Positions 1 through 10,313 of a stretch of 26,180 nt of DNA are shown here, one piece after another. The notes beneath the pieces were generated by a model. That model saw only the letters and a list, made by a program, of their open reading frames with translations. It was not told where the DNA came from and made no database searches. Source of the DNA: Pigoraptor vietnamica (taxonomy: Eukaryota > Opisthokonta > Filasterea). Each line of letters opens with the position of its first letter. Position 1 is the stretch's first letter. Position numbers and translations under genes: made by a program. Location: assembly GCA_943704525.1 (NCBI GenBank), contig CALSCQ010001358.1:1-26180 (forward strand), given 5' to 3'.

Positions 1-2019
1 CCCCCCATGCGGCACAAAAGCGCACGCACGCTCGTGCACGCACACACCCGTACACTCACACATCTGACGCGCGCCTGATGCTCAGCATATTCTGTAATAC
101 GACTGCGACATGAGCGCCGCGAACTGAGCCGGCCAGTGCGTCACCGTGCCGGCCGGCGGCTGGTCTGAAACACTGCCGATGCGGCGCGTCTCTTCTAACT
201 TCGTCGCGCCTCACATCAGTGCAATGTAGGCAGGTTGCACGCCTTTGTTAATCAGAGTTATGTGACGACGCACACAGTGTCTGACGCTGCTGCATCACGG
301 CCCCCGGACTGACTGCCGGACTGCGTCAACTCAACGGCCGGTGGCGTGTTGGTCTAAGGGCCGGCGCCGTTTGAATGTCCTGACGGACAGTTCACGCACT
401 GACGGCTGACTCGGCGTACAAATTTACGGCTGCTCAGCCGACTGAGCGATCAAGTGGTGCTAGTTGGTCGGCCCATAGCCTGACTGAATGTCGCCCGGGT
501 CGACTCATTCAGTGGTGGCTGAACGACCAGTGAGCCCTTGTCTGCCACGCTCTCTCATGGCTGCCGTGTTGTCGGTCACGTCCATCAAAATGCATTGGAT
601 GTCAGTTCTCAACGGAAAAAAAATTAATATAATTCCATTTCTGACGCGCTGCGGCTTTTCCGGAGCAATTGGTTCCGCACGGACTGCGCCACAGCCTATT
701 ATGTGAATGCTGAGCCGTGTCGGCCACTGTGAGCCGGCGGCCAGTGATCGCGACCCGCACGGCGTGCGCCGCCTGGTCACACCAGTCGTTAGTACTGAGT
801 GCCGTCGGTGCGGCAGTCCTGAGCACGCCATCTGATGGCGTTGCATGCGTTTTCGATTATCTCGACAGACTGACCGCAGCGTCCCCTCATCAATGAGCAC
901 GGTGGCTCACTGAGTCATATTAATCACAGTGTCAGTCGTTCCAGAAACTGAACTGGCGTCACTAGTCACACCGACCGCCTCAGAACTGAAGTCGGCGGTC
1001 CGCCGGCCAGCATCGCCGAGGTACATACGACCTGCCCCGGCCGGCGGCGGCAGGGCGGCGCCCGGTCGGTACCAACTGAGTAATTCAACTGCAAGTCCTA
1101 AACGGCTTCAGCCGAGCCGGGCTGCCTCAGGGTCGGATCACTGAGTCAGACGTCCCGGCGGCACCTTGACCGGCGGCGTCGTGGCGTGACTGGTCGGCGT
1201 TGCCTCCACGGGCTTGCCTAGCCGGCCGGGGCGGACGCGGCCGGCACCGTTCGGCGCCTCAGCACGACGGCCGGCGGCCGGCACTGAAACGGCGAAGTTG
1301 GTAGACTGCGAACAAGCCGCGGCAGAACCGCCCGGCAACGGCCCCCCGCGCGTTAGTCCGGCAAGTGTCACACACTGCCCGGCCCTGGCAAAGCGGCCAT
1401 TCGGTGCCGGGCCGCACTGGCCGAGGCAGCACCGAGTCGGCCGCCGTTAGTGAAATCACTGGCGACTCCGACACAGTGGGCACTGAGGCACATCAGGATC
1501 GCGCTATGGCTGATGCACTAAAACGACGAATAAAATATTTTTTTTTATATTTTTTTTTGCGGGCACGCACGCCTTGCACAGGCGATGGAAGGCGATTGGT
1601 GTGACATGTTGCTGCTTGTGGGTGTCTTTTGGGTCCGTGCTTTCGGCGCAATTCGAATGCGCGTGAATTCCGATTGGTTCGTTTTGTATTTTTTAACTTA
1701 ACCGGCTCCCACTGTCCGGTTGGCCGGTTAAAAACACTTAAAATAAGCCAATCAGCGTGCGCCCTTCCTGCCATCACCGCGCAGAGCACGCAACGCTTTC
1801 GCAAGTATGCATCCTCCAGTGGGCACAGGCGCCACTGTGAACGCGCAAACCGGTTCACGCAACCCGTTTCATCCTTTGCACTCGTCAGTCGCATGGAGTT
1901 GCCGCGACATTTCTGCCTGAGTCCCACTTGTCAATAGAGTGAAGCGCGCCCGGTCGGATAATTATCAGGACATCTGCTGTCGCGCGTCAGCCACGTCCGA
2001 TCGGTCGTTTCGCGCAGTG
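1..2019. other. Non-coding region upstream of the WOPR gene
   Basis: No gene is supported here. Short ORFs exist on both strands but overlap each other and show no recognisable domain. Bases 1 to about 1510 are unusual: the word CTGA (or its complement TCAG) recurs about 40 times by my count, CCGG/GGCC blocks are frequent, and the 11-mer TCACTGAGTCA occurs at 907-917 and 1138-1148. At about 1530-1558 there is an A/T-rich block with two long T tracts. From about 1560 to 2019 composition becomes more ordinary, and this part probably holds the promoter and 5' leader of the downstream gene. Confidence 0.6.
1698..1731. promoter_or_regulatory. Inverted repeat TTAACCGG/CCGGTTAA upstream of the WOPR gene
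   Basis: TTAACCGG (1698-1705) and CCGGTTAA (1724-1731) are exact inverted copies separated by 18 bases, about 290 bases before the chosen start codon. The left arm sits in TTTTTTAACTTAACCGG, whose complement contains TTAAGTTAAAA. This loosely resembles the TTAAAGTTTAA-like sites described for the fungal WOPR protein Wor1. A regulatory role is inference only. Confidence 0.25.
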
Positions 2020-3505
2020 ATGGCACCGAGCCCTTGGGAGCGCACCATTCCCATCCCTTCCGCGGCTGTTGCGGCACCCATTCACGCGAAGGTCGACGCA
2101 GTGTCGTCAGCGCCTGCGGCGGCGCAGGGTCCCATGGCGCTGTATGGGCCCCCGCCCCCTCTCGTTCCTCCCCTCGCAGCGCCCCTCGCACCGGCCCCCC
2201 TCGCCCTCTACGCTGCCGGCGCCGCCGCCGTATTGCCGACCCAGCTGTCGCAAATGGGGCAGTCGCCGATTTGCGCGCGCGACGGAATTGTGTGGAATGC
2301 GGCGCAGGACCCGCGCATGACGGCGCTCATGATGCAGACGTACAACCCCTACGTGAGCTTCTTCGGCTGCGTGAAGGACGAGAAGTCGGCGCTGTGCGTG
2401 CTCAATTTTGCGAAGCGGATAGGCGTGCGCAAGTGCAAGGAGCGCCCGCGCGACATCTCTTTCGGTCCGGGGCAAGGGTACATTTACGACACGGCCGAGA
2501 GCGGCCTGCAGCGGTGGACGGACACGGTCAAGTGGTGCGTGTCTCGCCACCCGTTGAAATCGTGCTCTGCAGGCGTTGTGTTTTTCTGCCTGCCTTTGCA
2601 CCGTGGCCAACGCATCTCTCTTTCGTGCTCCAGGGGCGACTCGCTCCATCCCGGCGGCCGCCTCATGATGTACAAGGAAGTGGAGACCTTCTACGACGAC
2701 CGCCTGCACAAGAAGCGGCGGAGGGAGAAGGCGGGCGGAATGCGCAAGGTCACCCTCGCCGACCCCTCGAGCACCCTGCGCCTCGTCAGCTATTACGACG
2801 AGAGGTCAGTCGCTCGCGCTGCCCCGCAATTGCGCCAGTGCACGTGTCTGACGCCGCGTTCCGCCCTTCGACAGATTTCTCACGCGGCCAGAAGCCCCCG
2901 AATTCCGATTTCTCGTCGAAGCGTCGTACGTCCTCGTGGGCCTTGAGACGTGAGTACGACAATGGCTGTTTCCCTCCCCGCCCCTTTCCCCCACGCCTTT
3001 CTCATGCGCCGTGTGACACAATCGCAGGCTGCGGCTCGAGTACTCGCTCCAGGCGCTCCAGTGGAAGGAGGCCGCCGCAGCACAGTCGTCTCGCCTGGTG
3101 GCCGCATCGAGCCAGCCCTCGATGTCGCCGCAGGAGCTGTCCCCAAAGGAGCATGCGCCGCAGCGCGTTCCCTCCGCCTCTGACAGCACACGCACGACCA
3201 CCACCTCCGAATCGCCCGCCGAGTACGGCGTCGTGCCAGTGTCTGCGCCGGCGCCAGTTCCCGCGGCATACCCGATGATGGTGCAGCACGGCCACCCCCT
3301 CGCACGCCCCGTGCCGTCATCCGTCTACATGAGCCTCCCGCCGTTTCCCAGCCCCACGGACTATCTTGCGGCCGCCGTGGCGTTTGCCGCAAACGAGGCC
3401 GCAGCGGCCGCGCAAATAGCCGAGCTCTCGCGCCCGCCGGCAACCAAGGACTTCGCACCCAAAATGCGCACGGAGCGAGCGTCGAATATCTGGCGGCCGT
3501 TCTGA
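2020..3505 (+). CDS. WOPR-domain (Gti1/Pac2-type) transcription regulator
   Basis: Four exons (2020-2534, 2634-2804, 2875-2949, 3028-3505) give about 412 residues. The start is the first ATG of the open frame. Residues 1-105 are Pro/Ala-rich and probably disordered. Residues about 109-254 match the WOPR fold: GYIYDTAESGLQRWTD, then KW, then GGRLMMYKEVE across the first splice junction, corresponding to the family pattern G.vf.y.E.esgi.RWTDg..W......g.fl.YrE. The second half (LRLVSYYDER) matches the conserved HLvsYY segment. KKRRREK at the end of the first half looks like a nuclear localisation signal. The C-terminal 160 residues are Ser/Pro/Ala-rich. Family members are sequence-specific DNA-binding regulators (Wor1, Ryp1, Pac2, Gti1) known mainly from fungi. 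The canonical SPSR after the Trp is replaced by GDSLHPG. It is tail-to-tail with the calpain gene. Confidence 0.8.
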
Positions 3506-3709
3506 GGGCTGCCGTTGCCTCTGCGTTCCCGCGAAATCGTTGCGTTGCGTTGCCGCACAGCACATGCGCCAGTGCCCCGTCGGTTTGGTCCGTCGGGGGA
3601 GTGCGCACTGAATATACACCCTGCATTGTTACACGGCAGGACTGCAGTGGGCAGCATTAACGCGGCTTTCATAGAGCACACGGCGAACGCCCCACAGCGC
3701 CCGCAGCGC

Positions 3710-6700
3710 TCACTTGGCCTTTGAGAACGACGCGTAGCATTCCTCGTGGCACTTGCCCGCGGGGGAACCGTCGGCCGCAGTGATCGGATAATACGAGCCC
3801 GAAAAGCGCCCGACCACCTCGCACAGCTGCGGAGTTGGAGGTGAGTAACAAGGCACTGCAACTCACGAGCGCCCGCACAAACACACCACTCTCTTGTAAG
3901 GTCTAGAAGAAACTCATCCACACGCACCCAAACACCTCACATCACACGCGCGCACAAATTTAGATGAGCGGAATGCGAGGCGTGTTGTACACATCACACA
4001 CCGGTCCCTTGCAGTGTATGCACTTTTCGGCGCGCATCTGGACGTAATTCTGCTCGCAGCGCACGTGCACCGTGTCTCCGTTTTCAAACTCCTGCAGCCG
4101 CGCGTACGTCAGCAGAGAGCCAAACAGAGGCGCCGCCAACGCACACCGTCCCACCTGATACGACTTGTCAAGAATGGGCATGAAGCACAGCGCACACTGC
4201 GGGCCATGCGACGCCTGGAAGAGCTCGTAGCACTCGACGTGCACCTGCAAACAGACGCAGGCCGTTTCAGCCACTGCGATTCGCCCTCACCGAACGCGAC
4301 CGTTGACCACACTCGCCTGCTGTGTGTTGTCGAGCACGCGATAGAATTTCCCCGAGAACTTGTCGTTTGCGGCGATCGCCTTTGAGCACTGTATGCACTT
4401 GGGCGCGAGGCTCTCCGCGTGTGCGTCAAAGCAGCGCTCGTGCACGGCGCTCCCGTCCTGCGATGCATCGAAATGGCGACAGCTGAGTTGTGGACAGGCA
4501 AGTGTGTAGTGTGACGACGAGCGCGCTCCTCCACCTTGAAGACCTTGTACTTGTCCTCGCGAATGGTCGTTTTGCAGTGCACGCACTTTGGCGCATTCCC
4601 CTCTTGGAACGTGTCGTAGCATTCCTTGTGCACCTGCGCAATGCGGCTGGTTAGGGGCGCAGCAGCGACACGACGACGCAGATTGAGCGCCACTTGCTGC
4701 CATCGACGATTTACCTTGCGTTCGACAGACTCCTGGGTTACGACGTAGAAGAGGCCGCTGAAGCGACCCTCAATCTCGATCAGCTGAGCGAAGCAGGAGG
4801 AACAAGGGTGTTAGAGAGTGTGCGGCGGCATCAGGTGGAAATCTGCATACGCACACACACACACGCAAAAAAAGGATAAGCGCGCACGCGGGTACACACG
4901 CACCGGCTCGCCGCACTGGTGACATTTCTCCGACGTCATCTCGATGTGTCGCTTGTTGCAGTCGGCGTGGCACTTGCCCTCGGGATACCCGTAAAAAACG
5001 CCTGCGCACGCACCGAAACGTCAATGCAAGGACACGGCAACACGCTTTCACACAGCGCGGCAGAGACGCACCCTCCACAGGCTTGCTGCAGACGAGACAG
5101 AGGGGGATCCGGCTGTCCACGCGTTTCATGCGCTCCGCATCCCCCGCATTCGGCGTCGGCGGCACAATCTGGGACACGGACACCGGACTCCTCGACGACA
5201 CCGTCAGCCAAAACGTGCCTTCAACGCCGGCTCCCCACGCGGCCACGACGCACACGAGACGCTCGTGGCGCCCGCGGCGAACAGCGGTTTCGGCCGATGC
5301 CGTGCGTCGGTGGCACTCGATTGTAAGCGCGGCGTCGGTGGGCTTTAGCGGGCCCGTCGGATTGCGGAAGACAAAGAGCTTGAACTCGAGGAAAGGCAAA
5401 TCTGTGCCGCGGACGTCTCGCTGAGCGACGGTAAACGTGACATGCCCCTCGTCGCACTCGACGGCGTACGTTGGGTTGAACTGGAACGTCTCGGGGGAGT
5501 AGCCGCCCGCAGTGCTGATCCCAGAGGCCAGTGTAAGGACAAGACGCGCACACGCAAACGCGCGGAACAAAAAGACACTCGACGCGACGCAGGTCTCTCC
5601 GTGCTCCCACCTCCCTGCGGCCCACGAGCCCCGGATGGACGCGTAGTTGAAGCCGAGTGGAAGGGGAAGGCAGGCGCCGATGTTCTCAAAGTGCGCCACA
5701 AAGTCCCTGAAGCTCATCCAGAAGGAGCCGTCGTCGCTGTTTACGTAGCCCACCTGCGCGTGCAAGCGCGAAACGGAGAGTGAGGAGCGCAGTGGGAGCG
5801 GTGTGAATCGGTGACGGTCGCCCTCGTCGGTGCGCAGTGGTAGCAAGTGTCCGATCTGCCACCACCCCAAACAAAGGAAAAAGTCCGATTCGGAAGAAAA
5901 TTCCGACATGTTACTCAGCCTGAATGGGCCATTCACCTCGCGCTTGAGGGCGTCTGTCCACAGGCGGCTGTTGTCGCTGAAGTCGCCGCTCCACTCGAAC
6001 TCTCCCCATGGGTTGCGACACTGCGCCACAGAGAAGTGTTGGACGCGCGCACGGTGCGGCAACATACGGTGTTACGCGTTGTTACTACGCACCTTCACCA
6101 GCCGTATCCCTGCGCTCGTGTCCTTGAGTGCCAGCACGGAGTAGGCGTGGTCGCTGATGAGACCCTGTCGTTCAACTACTGTGTCAGACGGTGGTGAACC
6201 TCTCTCAAAGCGCGAACATGCGCGCATGTGCCTTCGCTTGCCTTCGTCTTTGCAACCGCGGACGAAATCGTGTGGCGCACTTCCGTCGCCATGAACGGAT
6301 CGCGCTTCGAAATCGCCTGCGCAGAGCTCCACACCTGCATCCGCAACGAATTGCACACACTCAACTACAGTCCGTTCTGCGTTGCATCGCACGGAAAGTC
6401 CGCCATACCTCCTCGAGCTCCTTCTTGTCAGTGGTGTCGTGCGGCAGCAGAATGGTCGTCGTCGTGCCGCCCGTCAGATAGCCAAGGGCGTCGATGGTGT
6501 CGCCCGCAATGCACGCCTCGAAGCTCCCGTGCAGCTTCGCCCACGCCTGCGGCAGCCAGAAAAGGAGAAAAGTGTCTGAGTTCTCTTGTCAACGATGGGC
6601 CGTCTAAGGTGTAAGCTGACCCGGCATTGCGATGTGTCTCGGGTGGGGCAGTCTGCAAGGGAAACACAGCCTTGTCATTCGACCACACACCTTCTCCATG

Positions 6701-8837
6701 ATCATGCACCACGTCTCCTTCTCGCGGCTGTTGCTGCGCCCATAGCGGCTGAAGACGGGCATCCACTGCGACCCTTGCTTGTAGCACGGAAAGAGGTCGT
6801 CGATCACAACCTGCATCGATGGCGGAGTTCAAGAGCCTCAGATGCTTGTCGCCCGCACCCACTCGACGAGGGATTGCGCCGTGCTATTGCGGAGCGCTTA
6901 TGTGCATATACTAAAAGCATGCCCTGCTCATTAGTATTGTTCGTACACACGCTTCAGACTCGTGCGCATCGCCCACTCACCGTCACCCACGCGCCCTCGC
7001 GGAAAAACTTGACGCCGTAGAGGCCGACGTCCTCATGGTCCTCGACGACGAGATCTTCGATGAGCATGTTGCGCTTGGCGCACCCGGCGATCGCGGCGAG
7101 AAAATAGCAGTCCCCAAGTATACCCTGTAATAGGTGCGTCAGCAAGCGCCACGCGCACGCAACACACAGGCACGAGCGCCTCCATGCACACCTGGTGGAT
7201 GTCGTCGGGGTCAATGCCCTCGGAAAACACGCGCGGCACCGCAGTGATGTCGCCAAATTCCGTCGGGCGCTTCCATGCCAACGACAGCCGCTTGCCGCTC
7301 GAGTCCGTGAGAAATTCGGGGTGGAACTTGGCCGGCTTCGAAGGGTCCATGAAGAGCGCGCTGCGATCAAGGGGAAGGAGCAAGGTGGCCGCAGCGCCCG
7401 GCGTGGGTAAGAGATGAGTGCGGAAACACGAACAGTTACGTGCAGATAACGTCGAATTCCACTGAGGCAAATTCAAAATGGGCCTGCATGAAAGCAAGAA
7501 CGCACCGGTCGTCGGCGGGGAAATCGGGGTCGCGGAAGAGCGCCCCCCGGGCACGCAGCATGTCCGCCAGCTCTCCCACCATCGCCTCACCCTCCCGGTC
7601 GCGCACGCCGGCCCACACCCCCTTCCACGCCGCTGCCCCGGACCCGCGCGTTCGCAGCATCCGATCACGCAGTCGCGCGCACACTTTCGCCTCGGGCGGC
7701 GTCAGTTCACTGCTTCCCGCGGCACCCACTGCGCCCGTGGCGCTCGGCGCAGCGGCGGGCTTCGAATGGCGATCGGCCGCGCTGTCCTGCCACGCGACGT
7801 CGCGCTTGTTCTTCGGCAAGGCCGCCGTTTTCTTAACGAAGGCCGACGCGGCCGCAACCTTGACGGCAATCGACGCAAACGACTTTGGGGCGGTCTTCTC
7901 CAAGCCCCAGTGCTCCATGCGCGCCGGCGAGGCCATCGACAGTGCGGCCGCAAGTAGCGCCCACCCCCGCCGCTTCACGGTTAGGTGGGCGAGGCGCACA
8001 AATCGGCCGCGGCCCTTCTCGCATTTAAAGAGGCGCTCAGTGCCAGCAGTGCCGTCGTTCGCGTCCGCGCCGGGCTTGTCCAGTTCGACGCCGGCCCACA
8101 CGCCACGCCCGAGGGCCGTGGCGCCAATGTAGCGGATTGTGCACTCTTCGTCACCATAGTCGAGGTGCAAGGTCGCCTGCACCAACAAGGCACATGTGCG
8201 CTGAGTACCAGGGGTACTGCTGAGTACGCGCAGGTCCCACTGGCCGCAATAATCCCCACCTTTGCGCCGACCCTGAATTCGGAGGGGTATGCAGGCATGG
8301 CGTGGATCTCGTTCATCACGGACTCGCGCGTGCGATGCTGCACGCGGTGTCGGCATGAGCACACGGAGTGCAGTGGGTTCGCAGTGCCACAAACATTCAA
8401 CGCACCCTGCGGAAGAGCGACTGGAAGCGGCGTGCGGCATCGCGCGCAGTGCTGCCGCGGTACTGGAGTGCGGTGGCTTCCGGCAGAACGGCGTCCTCTG
8501 GCACAAACACGCCGAGGCCAGGCCGGCACTTGAAGAAGCGGCGGCCGTGCACCGTCCCCGCAGTGCCCACTGTGTGGCAGCGAGTGGTTCAGAGGAGTCA
8601 GCCAAGTCCAGTGAGGCCAGTGAAGCGCATCCAAGGCACCCTCACAGAGACGCACAGTCCGACACACGCACACCCACCCGTAAAGCCGTGCCTGCGCCAC
8701 GGTTCGTCCATAATGACGCCCAGCCACACGCCGTCCTCCCAGTAGACGCGCGACGACGACGCCACTGTGCCGAGTGCGCATGCGCCGCGCCCGTTGGGGA
8801 CGGCCACGCGGCGACCGACGGCCTCTCCCTCTGCCAT
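3710..8837 (-). CDS. CAP-Gly/calpain cysteine protease with LIM-like zinc modules
   Basis: Twenty exons, 5' to 3': 8837-8678, 8569-8406, 8337-8260, 8176-7440, 7360-7192, 7124-6981, 6810-6691, 6546-6409, 6334-6281, 6164-6093, 6020-5937, 5753-5611, 5514-5072, 5001-4904, 4783-4715, 4633-4535, 4457-4317, 4244-4155, 4091-4002, 3826-3710; all phases close, about 1069 residues. CAP-Gly 1 (about 1-95) has lost the GKNDG motif; CAP-Gly 2 (about 128-200: IRYIGATALGRGVWAGVELD) keeps ANDGT. Calpain core about 345-690: Cys442 in GILGDCYFLA, His594 in GLISDHAYSV, Asn615 in RNPWGEFEW, and DGSFWMSF. Domain III follows (AGGYSPETFQFNPTY). The last 240 residues hold six C-x2-C-x(16-29)-H-x2-C modules joined by 11-residue spacers, related to LIM fingers but without the usual 2-residue spacer. 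Predicted active Ca-dependent-type protease, possibly targeted to microtubules (inference). Exon 17 ends at a GC donor. Confidence 0.85.
8201..8227 (-). mobile_element. 11-bp CAGGGGTACTG insertion flanked by 8-bp repeats (copy C)
   Basis: CAGGGGTACTG (8209-8219) is flanked by CTGAGTAC at 8201-8208 and 8220-8227. It lies inside the third intron of the calpain gene (8259-8177). The 11 bases equal the first 11 bases of the 19-bp copy at 18437-18455. The repeat can be read as 9 bases because G precedes both arms. Interpretation as an insertion with target-site duplication rests on the shared core and the exact flanks. Confidence 0.6.
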
Positions 8838-8986
8838 TGTTGGTGCAGCCGCGAGGCGACTCCAGGAGTAGCACAGACTTGGCGCGCGATGGCGACTTCG
8901 TGTGAATGCAGTGCCGCCAACTGGCTGGAATTTTTTTTTAGAAGTCAACAGAGGATCACTCAAGATGGGAATTTAATCCGGGGTAG

Positions 8987-9038
8987 AGTTACGCTTAAAT
9001 GCCGTAACTGACTCCGGATAATCCCGTGCAGTATCCGG
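8987..9038. other. Pair of adjacent hairpins upstream of the calpain gene
   Basis: AGTTACG (8987-8993) pairs with CGTAACT (9003-9009) around a 9-base loop, and CCGGATA (9014-9020) pairs with TATCCGG (9032-9038) around an 11-base loop. Both stems are perfect 7-mers separated by only 4 bases. They lie 150-200 bases before the calpain start codon. I could not match the segment to tRNA, 5S rRNA or spliceosomal RNAs. It may be a structured leader, a small RNA or chance. Confidence 0.35.
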
Positions 9039-10025
9039 CACACACACGTGGGCCTAGCGCAACACAACGTGGACCTTTGACAAAGCGAGATCACACTCTG
9101 AAACAGAATGACGCGAGAAAGGTGAGTCGCGCTGTGTGCACGCTGCTGTGTGTGGCCTAGGATTACAACAACAATGCACCACGCCTAATGGCCGCTTGGC
9201 CCTGAGGAAAACCAAACACCTCTAAGAAGTAATGAGGCCTCCGCTCTGCTTTCCATCCAATTTGAACTGGAGCTTATCGCCGCGCCCATTGATGCTCATT
9301 CCCCGACTACCTTGCGTAGCAGGTTGCAGAGAGAAAGACGAGCGCGCGGCGCGTGTTTATGGGGTGGGTTGCAGTGCCTGCTGCTCTTTGGTTTCCGAGG
9401 CACACATGATGAGCAATTCGACGATGCCAGTTCTGCTGCTGAGTACTTTGATGATACCCTTTTTATTTTTCGTCTGGCTGATCCCTCATACGCATCAACG
9501 CCTTCTGCTTTGTTGGAAACCGTCACTTACTCTTTTATCGCTGTCTGTGTGCAGGCGACTTTGGGGAAGGGATTCGACGAACTTCAGTGTGAAGGTTCGT
9601 GTTTGCTGTTGTGCTGCGGTGTGTGTTGCGCGGGCACCAATGGGATGGTCATAATTTGCGTCTGAGGGGAAGTGCGCTCGGTGCATTCGCCTGCAACCTC
9701 ATAGCCGCTCCTCGCGTTGATTACACTTGTGTTCTGATTGGCCCACACACACACTTTACGCGCGCGTTTGCGCCGTGACGCTTCCTTTCGCTCACGTGCC
9801 TTTCTTACGTTGTTGCAGGGCAAGGGCGCAAGGAGCTGAGAGCATGCGTGAAGGTCGAAACGTGATTTTCAATGAACTTGGCTCTGAAACACAATGGACT
9901 CAGTCGGTGCAATTGAATTGGATTTTGGCCAAAAGAGAGGCGATTTTGCACCGGATTTTCAATTTGGCGACACCCGCAAGACCCCCGGCTGTCCGGCCAG
10001 AAATCCGTCAACAATGGCCAACACC

Positions 10026-10096
10026 GACACACACACACACACGCACACACACGCACACACACACACACACACATACACACACGCACACACGCACAG
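10026..10096 (+). repeat. CA-rich microsatellite
   Basis: Alternating CA dinucleotides with interspersed CG steps, about 220 bases before the start of the UNC13-like gene. Purine-pyrimidine alternation of this length is compatible with Z-DNA formation. Confidence 0.85.
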
Positions 10097-10313
10097 AGCC
10101 AAGGAGACTGCGCACAGCCGCGAACTCTCACGCGTACTACTTGCGGGGCGCATCGCATGGTCTAGCAGAAGAGCAGGACTTGAAGAGAGAGGCTGTTATA
10201 TCCCCTTGCTATACAATTCGTGCGAATCCGCGCCGAAGATGCGCTAGTGGCTGTCTGTGGTTTGTTTTGTCACACTCTGACGTGCGTGCGAGGCCCTGTG
10301 ACCGCGCTTGAAA

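Larger units (their letters stand above)
8838..10313. other. Head-to-head intergenic region between calpain and UNC13-like genes
   Basis: No gene is firmly supported. It holds a T9 tract (8931-8939), two adjacent short hairpins (8987-9038), a stretch at 9312-9665 open in more than one frame, and a long CA/CG-rich tract (10026-10096). The stretch at 9312-9665 has codons such as THDEQFDDASSAAEYFDD in one frame and a hydrophobic MMSNSTMPVLLLSTLMIPFL in another. Neither has a recognised domain. The region should contain the promoters of both flanking genes. Confidence 0.5.

Noticed and set aside
505-1483. Several 70-130-residue open frames on both strands
   Set aside because: They overlap one another in opposite directions within compositionally odd DNA and show no domain or splice structure.
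3710-8837. Separate CAP-Gly and calpain genes
   Set aside because: Exon 8176-7440 runs without a break from CAP-Gly 2 into the calpain core, and all later phases close.
8940-9040. tRNA, 5S rRNA or spliceosomal RNA gene
   Set aside because: The two hairpins do not assemble into a cloverleaf and I found no conserved box sequences of these RNAs.
9312-9665. 117-residue plus-strand open frame
   Set aside because: Two frames look equally protein-like, no family is recognised and no supporting exon chain was found. It is kept only as a note on the intergenic region.
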